DNA from: a virus
Strand: one strand, 5' to 3'
DNA length: 25,795 nt
Virus record (IMG/VR): IMGVR_UViG_3300010885_040256
Location: 1-25,795 of that record
Positions within the stretch are counted from its first letter, which is position 1. Every line of letters begins with the position of its first letter. Below the pieces are notes generated by a model. That model was not told where the DNA came from. It did no database searches and worked only from the letters and a program-made list of their open reading frames with translations. A program made the translations under genes and the position numbers. Positions 1-6,828 of this stretch are shown here, piece by piece.

Positions 1-612
1 TGTTGGCGTTTGACCAACAGATGCCGTAGGAGTTGGTGTAGGTATATTATAACATACTCCGTTTGTCTCCGCTCTACCATCATAATAGATTGTGATAAAA
101 TCACCAATTTGTGGTGTATTAGTGTTTTGTGGGTTAACAACAATTTGTTGTACATTTATTTCATTAGTACCAACTAACGATGACATTCTAACCGCGTAAT
201 TTGGTGTTGTCACATATTGATTACTAACCAATGCATTCCATTCTATTGTAGATGCTGATGTAATACCTGAGAAAAATCCTCTCATTGCGGCTCTGTTAAA
301 AACAGGTTCAATTGTAGAATCCATAAATGGTAATCCATAAATGTTTGTTTGTCCTTCATCTACCAAATATGGGTATTTCACATATTGTCTATTTGATTCA
401 GGAACTCCGGATGAGTTTTGTGAATTAAATTGTGGCGCTAAAATGGCACTATTTGTTTGGTTGTAAGTACTTGGTAATTCATTATATGATACCTCACTAT
501 CTCCAACACTAAAATATACGATATTAAATCTACCCTCAGATAATCTTTGTCTACCTGTATCAGTAACTCTAGTGTTTACTAAACCCGATGTATTTTTAAG
601 TATGTATGCCAT
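1..612 (-). CDS. Tail-fibre-like protein, N-terminal 204 codons (runs off left edge)
   Basis: The reading frame is open from an ATG at 612 to the window edge, so only the N-terminus is present. It opens MAYILKNTSGLVNTRV, followed by TDTGRQRLSEGRFN and then VGDSEVSY near residues 17-44. The pattern T-x-x-G-x-x-x-L-x-x-G followed by VGD recalls the N-terminal baseplate-anchoring region of tail-collar/fibre proteins (P2 gpH type); this is a resemblance from memory, not a search result. The last visible residues read PTPTPTASVGQTPT, so a Pro-Thr stalk like those in the 405-aa and 998-aa proteins probably follows. The gene starts 29 nt after the stop of the 684-aa gene and has TATTTAT 7 nt before the ATG, with no Shine-Dalgarno. 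Likely a fibre or appendage protein; the exact role is unknown. Confidence 0.75.
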   Translation of the reverse strand, partial: MAYILKNTSGLVNTRVTDTGRQRLSEGRFNIVYFSVGDSEVSYNELPSTYNQTNSAILAPQFNSQNSSGVPESNRQYVKYPYLVDEGQTNIYGLPFMDSTIEPVFNRAAMRGFFSGITSASTIEWNALVSNQYVTTPNYAVRMSSLVGTNEINVQQIVVNPQNTNTPQIGDFITIYYDGRAETNGVCYNIPTPTPTASVGQTPT

Positions 613-619
613 TTAAATG

Positions 620-626
620 ATAAATA
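620..626 (-). promoter_or_regulatory. TATTTAT upstream motif (left-edge fibre gene)
   Basis: TATTTAT on the coding strand, 7 nt before the ATG at 612, in the 29-nt gap between two fibre genes. It is one of a set of motifs found in the tail-module gaps and could be a promoter core. The heptamer also occurs by chance inside coding DNA (712-718 and 723-729), so single copies prove little. Confidence 0.35.
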
Positions 627-641
627 TTCTTTTATTCGCTT

Positions 642-2696
642 TTATAATAATGCAACAGGATTTATTAAGTTTACCGTACAACAATTACAATTATTAATTA
701 CTCCATTTGTCATAAATAACTGATAAATACCAGCCGTACCTTGACAATATCCTGAAGGTGCGTTTATTATTTGATTTGTTGTAGATCCGGTTATTGTTTG
801 ATTACTTCCAATTGTTAATGTATTTAAGTACTGTAGATTTTGCTGAACCCTGTTAACTGGTCCTCCAGAAGTACAAGGCCCTGTTAATGGTATTAAACTA
901 CTTGCCGTATTATATAATGACATTGGTCCAACACCATTAATTGTTGTTATATTATTATATGTCGGAACAGGACTTAACGATTGCGGAAAATAATAAAAGT
1001 TTGATGTCATCGTTAAGTTAAATGTTATTGTAACACCAGCAGGTAATGTTGGTGCCGTAACCACAAATGTGTTATTTGTTGTGTTTACCGTTAGTGTTAA
1101 ATTATAAGATGTTGTTAGTGTTGAAGTAATATTAACTACCGATCCAACCCCAATAACATTATTTGAGTCTTTAACAAAGACATTGTAATAACCCGCGGTT
1201 AAACCTAAGAATATTGGTGTTGTTTGATATGTTGTACCACCATTAATAGAATATTGGTATGGTGGTGTCCCTCCAACTGCGGTTATGGTTATACTTCCAT
1301 CGTTTCCACAAAGAGCATTATTTTTTGTTGATACAACACTTACCAATTGATTTTCTGAACATGCTCCCGATAATACGGTCATTTGTAATACATCACCAAC
1401 ACCCAAAACTTGCCAGTTACTTAATGGTGGGGATGATGGATCGTTATTAATTAAACTTATACTTGGATTTGAATATCCTGTAAATGTCCATTGGTTAGGT
1501 GTTGAACCTGTGTTCCAATACATATAATATTGATTATCAGATGATGTCCAAGTTGGTTGACCATTTAATGTTGATGTTGGTAACACTTCAATTTGAATTT
1601 GTTGTGACGGATAACCAACTTTACTACTTCTAACAAGTAAGAACACACATAATGGTCCGTATGTTTTAGGTATGATTGGGATATTACAATTACCAATATA
1701 TGAATTGGTAATTTGATATTGTGTTGACGCTGATGTCGTCCAAGTATTTCCACTTGGATATAAAGATCCATTACCATTTAGATATGAGTAGAATGTTCCG
1801 TTCTGACATTCCATTGATTGACAGAATGACCAATAATTATATTGTGGTTGATATATTATATAACCCAAAGTTGTCACACCATAAGTTAACACATAATAAG
1901 GTTTTCCATTTCTATAACCTTGTGGTTGTGAAGTAATATAAACAACATTATCCTCAACAATACCCGAAACCGTGAAACACATTGCAGAATACACTATTGT
2001 TTCTGCCGTTAAAACACAAGTCGTTACTGCAGTAAAATCACCATAATAATCAGTTACCGTTGCGGTATAATCACCAACACCCAAGTTATTTAATGCTGGT
2101 GCGTAACTACCTACTTCCCAAAATATTGTATATGGTGGTGTTCCTCCCGTTATTAAAAGAGTTGTTGCCCCATCATAAGAAAAAATATCTGTAGGTTGTT
2201 GAACTAAACATTGTATATTCATTGGGAACAATGTGATCACGTCACACTCATTTGCCGGTTTTACGGTTGGTAATGTCGGAGGACATTGATTATCCACACA
2301 AATATCACTCACCTTTAATGGTATATCTGAAACCGCATCAAATTGTGGGTAAGTTTTACTACAAATATTATAAGTTAAACCTGAAATTAAACTATCAACA
2401 ACAATCTCATTGTTACAATTAACATAAGTAACATCGGTATTCTCAGATTGAGTTTTAATAAAATAACAATAACAAGTTGCGGAACAAGTTATTCCTGAAT
2501 CAATTGTAATATCTTCAGTTGTCGTACAATCAATCACACCAATATTTAACACATAATAACAACCACTTAAACTGGTTGACCCTGTTGTTTCAATATAAGC
2601 AAATGCTGAAGTATACGCAGTTAAACCACTATAGTTTGAAACTATTGGTTCTGAGTTCCCGTTTACGGGATAAAGTATGTAACAATTTTCTACCAT
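642..2696 (-). CDS. 684-aa virion surface protein with Ig-like (SprB-type) repeats and a Cys-rich module
   Basis: Probable tail fibre or adhesin. Residues 1-140 are Cys-rich; residues 71-138 (CSATCYCYF, YVNC, then GLTYNICSK and a final Cys pair) resemble the C-terminal module of the 998-aa protein. Two Ig-like repeats carry the signature GGTPPY: one near residues 160-230 (ending GDYTATVTD) and one near 455-525 (ending AGYYNVFVKD). This repeat type is common in Bacteroidota surface and gliding proteins such as SprB. The segment between (235-450) is Tyr/Asn/Ser/Thr-rich without a recognisable fold, and a CNCC motif lies near the C-terminus (670-673). There is no signal peptide, as expected for a phage structural protein. 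It follows the glycosyltransferase-like gene after 17 nt. A role in host-surface contact is inferred from context and repeats. Confidence 0.75.
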   Translation of the reverse strand: MVENCYILYPVNGNSEPIVSNYSGLTAYTSAFAYIETTGSTSLSGCYYVLNIGVIDCTTTEDITIDSGITCSATCYCYFIKTQSENTDVTYVNCNNEIVVDSLISGLTYNICSKTYPQFDAVSDIPLKVSDICVDNQCPPTLPTVKPANECDVITLFPMNIQCLVQQPTDIFSYDGATTLLITGGTPPYTIFWEVGSYAPALNNLGVGDYTATVTDYYGDFTAVTTCVLTAETIVYSAMCFTVSGIVEDNVVYITSQPQGYRNGKPYYVLTYGVTTLGYIIYQPQYNYWSFCQSMECQNGTFYSYLNGNGSLYPSGNTWTTSASTQYQITNSYIGNCNIPIIPKTYGPLCVFLLVRSSKVGYPSQQIQIEVLPTSTLNGQPTWTSSDNQYYMYWNTGSTPNQWTFTGYSNPSISLINNDPSSPPLSNWQVLGVGDVLQMTVLSGACSENQLVSVVSTKNNALCGNDGSITITAVGGTPPYQYSINGGTTYQTTPIFLGLTAGYYNVFVKDSNNVIGVGSVVNITSTLTTSYNLTLTVNTTNNTFVVTAPTLPAGVTITFNLTMTSNFYYFPQSLSPVPTYNNITTINGVGPMSLYNTASSLIPLTGPCTSGGPVNRVQQNLQYLNTLTIGSNQTITGSTTNQIINAPSGYCQGTAGIYQLFMTNGVINNCNCCTVNLINPVALL

Positions 2697-2705
2697 CTAT
2701 AATAG

Positions 2706-2712
2706 ATAAATA
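2706..2712 (-). promoter_or_regulatory. TATTTAT upstream motif (684-aa gene)
   Basis: TATTTAT 9 nt before the ATG at 2696, in a gap of only 17 nt after the glycosyltransferase-like gene. Part of the set of motifs seen before tail-module genes that follow a gap. Confidence 0.35.
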
Positions 2713-2713
2713 A

Positions 2714-3694
2714 TCAAATGTTTGATTTTTGGAGGTATGATTTCATATTCTCTATATATTTTATTGTTGAACTATTTGAATCTATATAATCAAAAACGTT
2801 TGGATTTTTTCTTAACTCTTCAATTGGGTCTATATTAATATAATCACCTTTGAAAAACTTTGTAGTTTTTAATTCGTGGGTGACTCCTGCCATGTGTAAT
2901 ATTGGTGTCTTATCGTACTTATCAATGTCGTCTGTTGCCCAACAAAATTCAAACTCACTTGTTATTTTTGTTTCAAATCCGTACATCCATAAGTTCCACA
3001 ATAAAGACCACATTTCTGCCGTCCAAAATTGTATCTGACCTGTATTGATTGGAAATCTTTTTTGATAATCCATCATTTGATCGTACATTGTATTTGAGTC
3101 TTTGTATATCTTATCCCAAAGTTCACAAGTGGTATTTTTGATGAGGTATTGTCCTCCACCTGAGTTTTCTTGGTTTTCTTTAATTGTTTCAACATCAACA
3201 CCAATTACTTCCGCCATTTCAGAGATTAGTTGTCCTTTATTTGAATTGGGGTGTTTTGACTCATATCTTTCACAACAATCCATTATGTAATTGTATCCTA
3301 TATATCCAACAGTGTCAGATAAATAACTTACCTCATCATTCAACAACCGAGTAAAATTAGGTAGTTCTCTAAAAATAATATCAGCATCGTGAAGGAAAAA
3401 TAACTTACCGTAATTAGGATTTGATTGGATCCATTTAGATATTAGATATGGTTTAATACTTGGTATGTAATGTTTTTTGTTTCTACCGTCCTCAAAAAAA
3501 TGAACGTTTATACCTAAGTTAGATAATTCTTTACCTTCTTTGGATGGTTCTGTTTTACCTTGAACTAACCCTAAAACAACATGTATTTGATTGGGGTCTA
3601 TTCCTTTCTCAATAAAGTTGTTTACATAAAGTTTTATTTGCCAAATGAAATATGGAACGTCAGGTTGTGCAGAAACAAATAAAATATCTTTCAT
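2714..3694 (-). CDS. GT-A-type glycosyltransferase-like protein, 326 aa
   Basis: The N-terminus MKDILFVSAQPDVPYFIWQ begins an alpha/beta fold. A candidate metal/nucleotide-sugar binding DxD lies in FFLHDADIIF (D103, D105). Further on are SGGGQYLIKN (178-187), in the place of the NxGxxL-like acceptor-loop motif, and ILHMAGVTHEL (265-275), where a GT8-like family places a metal-binding His. This order fits a compact retaining-type GT-A enzyme. I recognise the general architecture, not a specific family, and the sugar and acceptor are unknown. There is no signal peptide or membrane segment, so it would act in the host cytoplasm. It sits among fibre genes rich in Thr, Ser and Asn, so modification of fibre proteins is an attractive guess; modification of host surface sugars or of DNA is also possible. 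Confidence 0.6.
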   Translation of the reverse strand: MKDILFVSAQPDVPYFIWQIKLYVNNFIEKGIDPNQIHVVLGLVQGKTEPSKEGKELSNLGINVHFFEDGRNKKHYIPSIKPYLISKWIQSNPNYGKLFFLHDADIIFRELPNFTRLLNDEVSYLSDTVGYIGYNYIMDCCERYESKHPNSNKGQLISEMAEVIGVDVETIKENQENSGGGQYLIKNTTCELWDKIYKDSNTMYDQMMDYQKRFPINTGQIQFWTAEMWSLLWNLWMYGFETKITSEFEFCWATDDIDKYDKTPILHMAGVTHELKTTKFFKGDYINIDPIEELRKNPNVFDYIDSNSSTIKYIENMKSYLQKSNI

Positions 3695-3704
3695 TAGAAA
3701 AATT

Positions 3705-3711
3705 ATAGATA
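3705..3711 (-). promoter_or_regulatory. TATCTAT variant upstream motif (glycosyltransferase-like gene)
   Basis: TATCTAT, one mismatch from TATTTAT, 10 nt before the ATG at 3694. It lies in the 82-nt stretch after the 48-aa gene, at the equivalent place to the exact motifs. Confidence 0.22.
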
Positions 3712-3777
3712 TTATTTTTTGTAAGTGAATTTAACAACTAGAACAAATACTTGTGGTAAAGTTGTTATTATATTCAT
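3712..3777 (-). CDS. Possible 21-aa micro-ORF (TAATG-coupled)
   Basis: A short frame, MNIITTLPQVFVLVVKFTYKK, begins in a TAATG overlap with the stop of the 48-aa gene, the same junction type as at three large-gene boundaries here. It has a hydrophobic middle and a Lys-rich end. It is short enough to be chance, since AT-rich spacer DNA easily gives such frames. I list it because the junction is of the kind used by real neighbours. Confidence 0.15.
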   Translation of the reverse strand: MNIITTLPQVFVLVVKFTYKK

Positions 3778-3923
3778 TATTCAGTTGGCACAATCTCAAC
3801 TAATTCATTAACCTTATTAATTGCCTGAACTATAATGGCGGAGTCACCTAAACTAAAGACTCCCGATTTCGCAGACATCTCTAATGCTTTAACTAAAATT
3901 TCTATGGCTTGTTCTTTATTCAT
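3777..3923 (-). CDS. Small helical protein, 48 aa, unknown function
   Basis: The frame begins MNKEQAIEILVKALEMSAKS and continues with a Gly-Val-Phe-Ser-Leu-Gly turn and a second helix-like segment ending near VNELVEIVPTE. The ATG overlaps the stop of the 69-aa gene by 4 nt (ATGA), which suggests translational coupling. Regular spacing of Ile, Leu, Val and Ala predicts two amphipathic helices. Size and position beside a fibre gene would suit a fibre-assembly helper, or a capping or regulatory protein, but there is no direct evidence. Moderate confidence that it is a real gene, low on function. Confidence 0.6.
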   Translation of the reverse strand: MNKEQAIEILVKALEMSAKSGVFSLGDSAIIVQAINKVNELVEIVPTE

Positions 3924-4129
3924 ATAACTGAATTTATTTTATTAGTTTGTTCTTCCGTAAGAGCATCAACAAACCAGTCTTTTGACATCATGAGTTGAAG
4001 ATGACTAACATTAATTGATTTTATTTTTATTTGTTTTTCGGTTAGTTCCGAAATAACATTTAATTCATTAATTAAGTTAACACTATCAAATGCTGCACTT
4101 ATACTTTGTGGTATATCTATTTCTCTCAT
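3920..4129 (-). CDS. Small acidic protein, 69 aa, unknown function
   Basis: The protein starts MREIDIPQSISAAFDSVNLI and contains a segment of the form NVSHLQLMMSKDWFVDALT near residues 40-58, then EEQTNKINSVI. Phage fibre regions often hold small proteins with a similar HLxLMxxKxWF...ALTxxQ pattern (from memory), with no established function. It starts 2 nt after the stop of the 450-aa fibre gene and its stop overlaps the 48-aa start by 4 nt, so the three are probably co-translated. A fibre-assembly chaperone or attachment factor, in the position of P2 gpG or lambda tfa, is a guess from position; the sequence does not resemble either. Confidence 0.65.
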   Translation of the reverse strand: MREIDIPQSISAAFDSVNLINELNVISELTEKQIKIKSINVSHLQLMMSKDWFVDALTEEQTNKINSVI

Positions 4130-4131
4130 AA

Positions 4132-5484
4132 TTATGCTAATAGTATTTTATGATTAACCCCGTTTATTCTAACAGACCAAGTTTTGGTACTTGTAACGGT
4201 TTCTGTTGTTATAGGACCTACTGTGTTGGTGGAAGACCCTATCACTAATTGATTATTACTAGTTGGGGATGCCTTATGACCAATAACAATTGTGTTTGAG
4301 AAATTACCACCTGTTATGGACGACCCAATTGCTATATTAAAGGATGAGGTTGTATTCGCGGTTAAGGATTCTCGACCAATTACAATATTATCACTACCCG
4401 TTGTGTTGAGAGGTAATGATCCAAACCCAACTATAGTATTATAATTTCCCGTAGTGGTATTAGCCAAAGTTGCGTTACCAAGTGCGACATTATAACTAGC
4501 ACTTGTCGCAGCATTTAGAATAGAAGCACCTAACGCAACATTAGAATTACCACTATAAATACCACTACCAAAAGAACCAATCATACATTCATGTCCGATA
4601 GCAATATTAGAAAACCCAACAATATTTTTGGCTAATGCTCCGGTACCAATTCCTATGTTACTACCACCGATTGTATTGTTTGATAACGCCCCTTGACCTA
4701 ACGCAACATTATCTTGACCTGTAGTATTGTTTGACATTGATGACGATCCTACCACAACATTATTAATACCTGTTGTATTGCTTAATAACGACGCAGTACC
4801 TACCACAGTATTCTCAAATCCAGTTGTATTATTCGAAAGCGATAAACCACCCACCGAAACATTACTATAACCTTCCGTATTAGCGGCAAGTGACGAAATA
4901 CCTACCGCAGTATTGTAAGTACCGGTTGTGTTAGCGGCAAGTGATATAGTACCTACCGCAGTATTACCTTCTCCGGTCGTGTTAGATAAAAGTGATTGAT
5001 TTCCTACAGCGGTATTATAATTTCCAGTTGTGTTACCGCTAAGAGAAACATCTCCGATTGCGGTATTTTGAATACCCTCAGTGTTACTTTTTAATGAGTT
5101 ATATCCAAGAGCAGTATTTGAACCTCCTGTTGTATTACCACTCAAAGCCTGATAACCAAATGCGGTATTAGTACCGCCAGTATCAAATCTACCCACCTCT
5201 TCACCAAAGAATGTGCTACCAAATGAATTATTAACCCCCCTGTTATACACATCACCATTAGAACTAACTACTAATGATGGTGTTGAGGTTCCTGAATTGA
5301 TTACCGTTAATGAACCTGTTATACTAGCGCTACCGGTATATGGGAATGCCGGTCCACTACCAATAGTCATACCCGAAAAAGGTATATGAAATGTGTCACC
5401 ATTTAGTTCTGCCGGAAACAAAGTGTCATTAGTTGCTCCAGATAGATAAGTTAATTGCCCTATTGTTTTACCCGTTAATGCCAT
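4132..5484 (-). CDS. Beta-roll tail fibre with YadA-head-like 17-residue repeats, 450 aa
   Basis: Residues 1-105 are a non-repeated N-terminus (MALTGKTIGQLTYLSG...), probably the part that attaches to the tail. From residue 106 to about 396 the protein is a solenoid of 17-residue units of the form N-T-A-x-G-x-x-(A/S)-L-x-x-N-T-T-G-x-x, eleven in perfect register and then four more plus irregular units. This matches the head repeats of trimeric autotransporter adhesins (YadA/Hia type), which form trimeric left-handed beta-rolls, so a trimeric fibre shaft is expected. The end (397-450) finishes TSTKTWSVRINGVNHKILLA and has no S74 self-cleaving chaperone domain. Most units contain Asn-Thr-Thr. 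The function is presumably host attachment; the receptor is unknown. Confidence 0.85.
   Translation of the reverse strand: MALTGKTIGQLTYLSGATNDTLFPAELNGDTFHIPFSGMTIGSGPAFPYTGSASITGSLTVINSGTSTPSLVVSSNGDVYNRGVNNSFGSTFFGEEVGRFDTGGTNTAFGYQALSGNTTGGSNTALGYNSLKSNTEGIQNTAIGDVSLSGNTTGNYNTAVGNQSLLSNTTGEGNTAVGTISLAANTTGTYNTAVGISSLAANTEGYSNVSVGGLSLSNNTTGFENTVVGTASLLSNTTGINNVVVGSSSMSNNTTGQDNVALGQGALSNNTIGGSNIGIGTGALAKNIVGFSNIAIGHECMIGSFGSGIYSGNSNVALGASILNAATSASYNVALGNATLANTTTGNYNTIVGFGSLPLNTTGSDNIVIGRESLTANTTSSFNIAIGSSITGGNFSNTIVIGHKASPTSNNQLVIGSSTNTVGPITTETVTSTKTWSVRINGVNHKILLA
4297..5169 (-). repeat. Coding repeat array: 17-residue (51-nt) YadA-like units
   Basis: Codons 106-396 of the 450-aa fibre gene. 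Eleven consecutive 17-residue units (51 nt each) keep exact register, then comes a 22-residue unit, four more 17-residue units and a shorter one. The DNA copies have diverged more than the protein pattern, so the array is old and held by selection on structure, unlike the nearby Pro-Thr tracts. Confidence 0.85.
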
Positions 5485-5494
5485 AATTTTTTTT

Positions 5495-5512
5495 AATAAA
5501 TATCTATTTATT
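5495..5512. repeat. Perfect 8-bp inverted repeat in the 98-nt gap
   Basis: On the coding strand, AATAAATA is followed by GA and then TATTTATT, a perfect 8-bp dyad. One arm contains the TATTTAT motif upstream of the 450-aa fibre gene, and an A-run follows toward the ATG. It could be an operator, a promoter with dyad symmetry, or a weak hairpin. A terminator is unlikely because a T-run does not follow in the direction of transcription. Confidence 0.4.
5496..5502 (-). promoter_or_regulatory. TATTTAT upstream motif (450-aa fibre gene)
   Basis: TATTTAT 11 nt before the ATG at 5484, inside an 8-bp inverted repeat and within the longest gene-free stretch of the window (5485-5582). The rest of that gap shows no convincing gene or terminator. 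Confidence 0.38.
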
Positions 5513-5582
5513 TTATTTCTATTATGTATCCACCATAAAACAATAAAGAACTATATTACTCTGTTTATGTAGCATTAGTTGG

Positions 5583-6800
5583 TTATGGATCAACAAACAT
5601 AATGTATTCTCCATTACCAACATTAATATATTCATCATTTTCCGTAATAATAGGATTTATCAATACCTCAACAACAGGAGTTGGTGTTGGCGTTGGTGTT
5701 ATCGTATTGGTTGGAGTTAATGTTGGGGTTGGAGTAACTGTATTCGTAGGTGTAGGCGTATTAGTATTTGTAGGTGTAGGGGTATTAGTATTTGTAGGCG
5801 TATTAGTATTTGTAGGCGTATTAGTATTTGTAGGTGTAGGGGTATTAGTATTTGTAGGCGTATTAGTATTTGTAGGTGTAGGGGTATTAGTATTTGTAGG
5901 TGTAGGGGTATTAGTATTTGTAGGTGTAGAGGTATTAGTATTTGTTGGGGTTATTGCCGATGATATGTTAAGTATTAATTCTGATACACTGTCTTGTAAT
6001 AAAAATTTATTTCCCTTTTGTAATAATAATACCGAATCAAACACTGGTGTTGGTGTTGGCGTAGGGGTATTAGTATTTGTTGGTGTAGGAGTGTTAGTAT
6101 TTGTTTGTGTAGGAGTATTAGTATTTGTTGGTGTAGGAGTGTTAGTATTTGTTTGTGTAGGAGTATTAGTATTTGTTGGTGTAGGAGTGTTAGTTGATGT
6201 AGGGGTATTAGTGTTTGTTGGTGTAGGAGTGTTAGTTGATGTAGGGGTATTAGTGTTTGTTGGTGTAGGCGTAAATGTAGGCGTAAATGTCGGCGTAATT
6301 GTTGGCGTAATAGTATTTGTTGGTGTAGGTGTAATAGTATTTGTTGGTGTAGGAGTAATAGTATTTGTCGGTGTTGGTGTTGGCGTATTAGTTGATGTAG
6401 GTGTCGGCGTTATTGTATTAGTAGGTGTTACCGTAGGTGTTAGTGTTATTGTTGGAGTAATAGTATTCGTTGGTGTTGGTGTCGGTGTAATTGTTGGTGT
6501 CGGCGTAATTGTCGGTGTAATTGTCGGTGTAATTGTCGGTGTCGGTGTTGGTGTAGGAGTTTGGGTCACACTAGGAATTGGTTGATCACACACAAATGTT
6601 TCAAATCTTTCACATCCCGTTGAATCTATCAATAGTGTTCCAACAGCCGGAGCCATATCAAATTGTGATGGTAATGTTAAAGTTATTGGCGTTGTGGTAA
6701 TTGTTCCAATATAAACACATTGATTACCATAAACATTACAACAATACGCACTAAAGGGGGGTACTAAACCGGTTATAGAGGATATTGTAACATTATTCAT
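5583..6800 (-). CDS. Pro-Thr/Asn-Thr stalk protein, 405 aa
   Basis: Residues 1-78 form a small Cys-containing N-terminal domain ([21 protein letters not shown]...). Two low-complexity stalks follow: residues 79-252, built from TP, TI, NT and ST pairs, and 284-375, mostly NTNTPTPT. Between them is a 30-residue island with [13 protein letters not shown] (253-283), and the protein ends in a 30-residue domain (376-405) ending [10 protein letters not shown]. The stalks lack Cys and aromatic residues and should be extended, like a mucin stem. The protein probably displays its short beta-type ends away from the baseplate. No catalytic motif is visible. The N-terminus is firm: the ATG follows the 998-aa gene by 28 nt and carries the upstream motif. 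Stalk length may vary between relatives because of DNA repeats. Confidence 0.75.
   Translation of the reverse strand: MNNVTISSITGLVPPFSAYCCNVYGNQCVYIGTITTTPITLTLPSQFDMAPAVGTLLIDSTGCERFETFVCDQPIPSVTQTPTPTPTPTITPTITPTITPTPTITPTPTPTNTITPTITLTPTVTPTNTITPTPTSTNTPTPTPTNTITPTPTNTITPTPTNTITPTITPTFTPTFTPTPTNTNTPTSTNTPTPTNTNTPTSTNTPTPTNTNTPTQTNTNTPTPTNTNTPTQTNTNTPTPTNTNTPTPTPTPVFDSVLLLQKGNKFLLQDSVSELILNISSAITPTNTNTSTPTNTNTPTPTNTNTPTPTNTNTPTNTNTPTPTNTNTPTNTNTPTNTNTPTPTNTNTPTPTNTVTPTPTLTPTNTITPTPTPTPVVEVLINPIITENDEYINVGNGEYIMFVDP
5676..5951 (-). repeat. Pro-Thr/Asn-Thr minisatellite, distal tract
   Basis: Codons 284-375 of the 405-aa gene. The main unit is 18 nt encoding NTNTPT (AATACTAATACGCCTACA and close variants), sometimes extended to 24 nt by an extra PT. 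Several neighbouring copies are identical or nearly so, indicating recent slippage or unequal recombination. Confidence 0.85.
6045..6566 (-). repeat. Pro-Thr/Asn-Thr minisatellite, proximal tract
   Basis: Codons 79-252 of the 405-aa gene. The N-terminal half is more degenerate (TPTI, TNTITPT, TPTVTPT); the C-terminal half is a regular alternation of NTNTPTPT and NTNTPTQT or STNTPTPT units with very similar DNA. The coding strand is almost free of G, so the opposite strand is G/T-rich. Confidence 0.85.
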
Positions 6801-6804
6801 AATT

Positions 6805-6811
6805 ATAAATA
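6805..6811 (-). promoter_or_regulatory. TATTTAT upstream motif (405-aa gene)
   Basis: TATTTAT 4 nt before the ATG at 6800, in the 28-nt gap after the 998-aa gene. If it were a -10 promoter element the transcript would be nearly leaderless, which counts somewhat against a promoter reading for this copy. Confidence 0.3.
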
Positions 6812-6828
6812 CCCAACTCTGTTATTAT

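Noticed and set aside
712-729. Two more TATTTAT copies near the end of the 684-aa gene
   Set aside because: They lie in coding sequence, with no start codon at a suitable distance except the already listed gap copy; taken as background of AT-rich DNA.
5529-5582. Possible decayed extension of the 405-aa gene: a 17-codon frame ending FMVDT, similar to the gene's own end FVDP
   Set aside because: The similarity is only a few residues and could be chance; there is no other sign of a frameshift or duplicated end.
5602-6585. Long plus-strand open frame encoding Val/Gly/Leu-rich repeats opposite the 405-aa gene
   Set aside because: It is the antisense image of the Pro-Thr/Asn-Thr codons, which contain no reverse-strand stops. 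It is pure low complexity, and every supported gene is on the minus strand.
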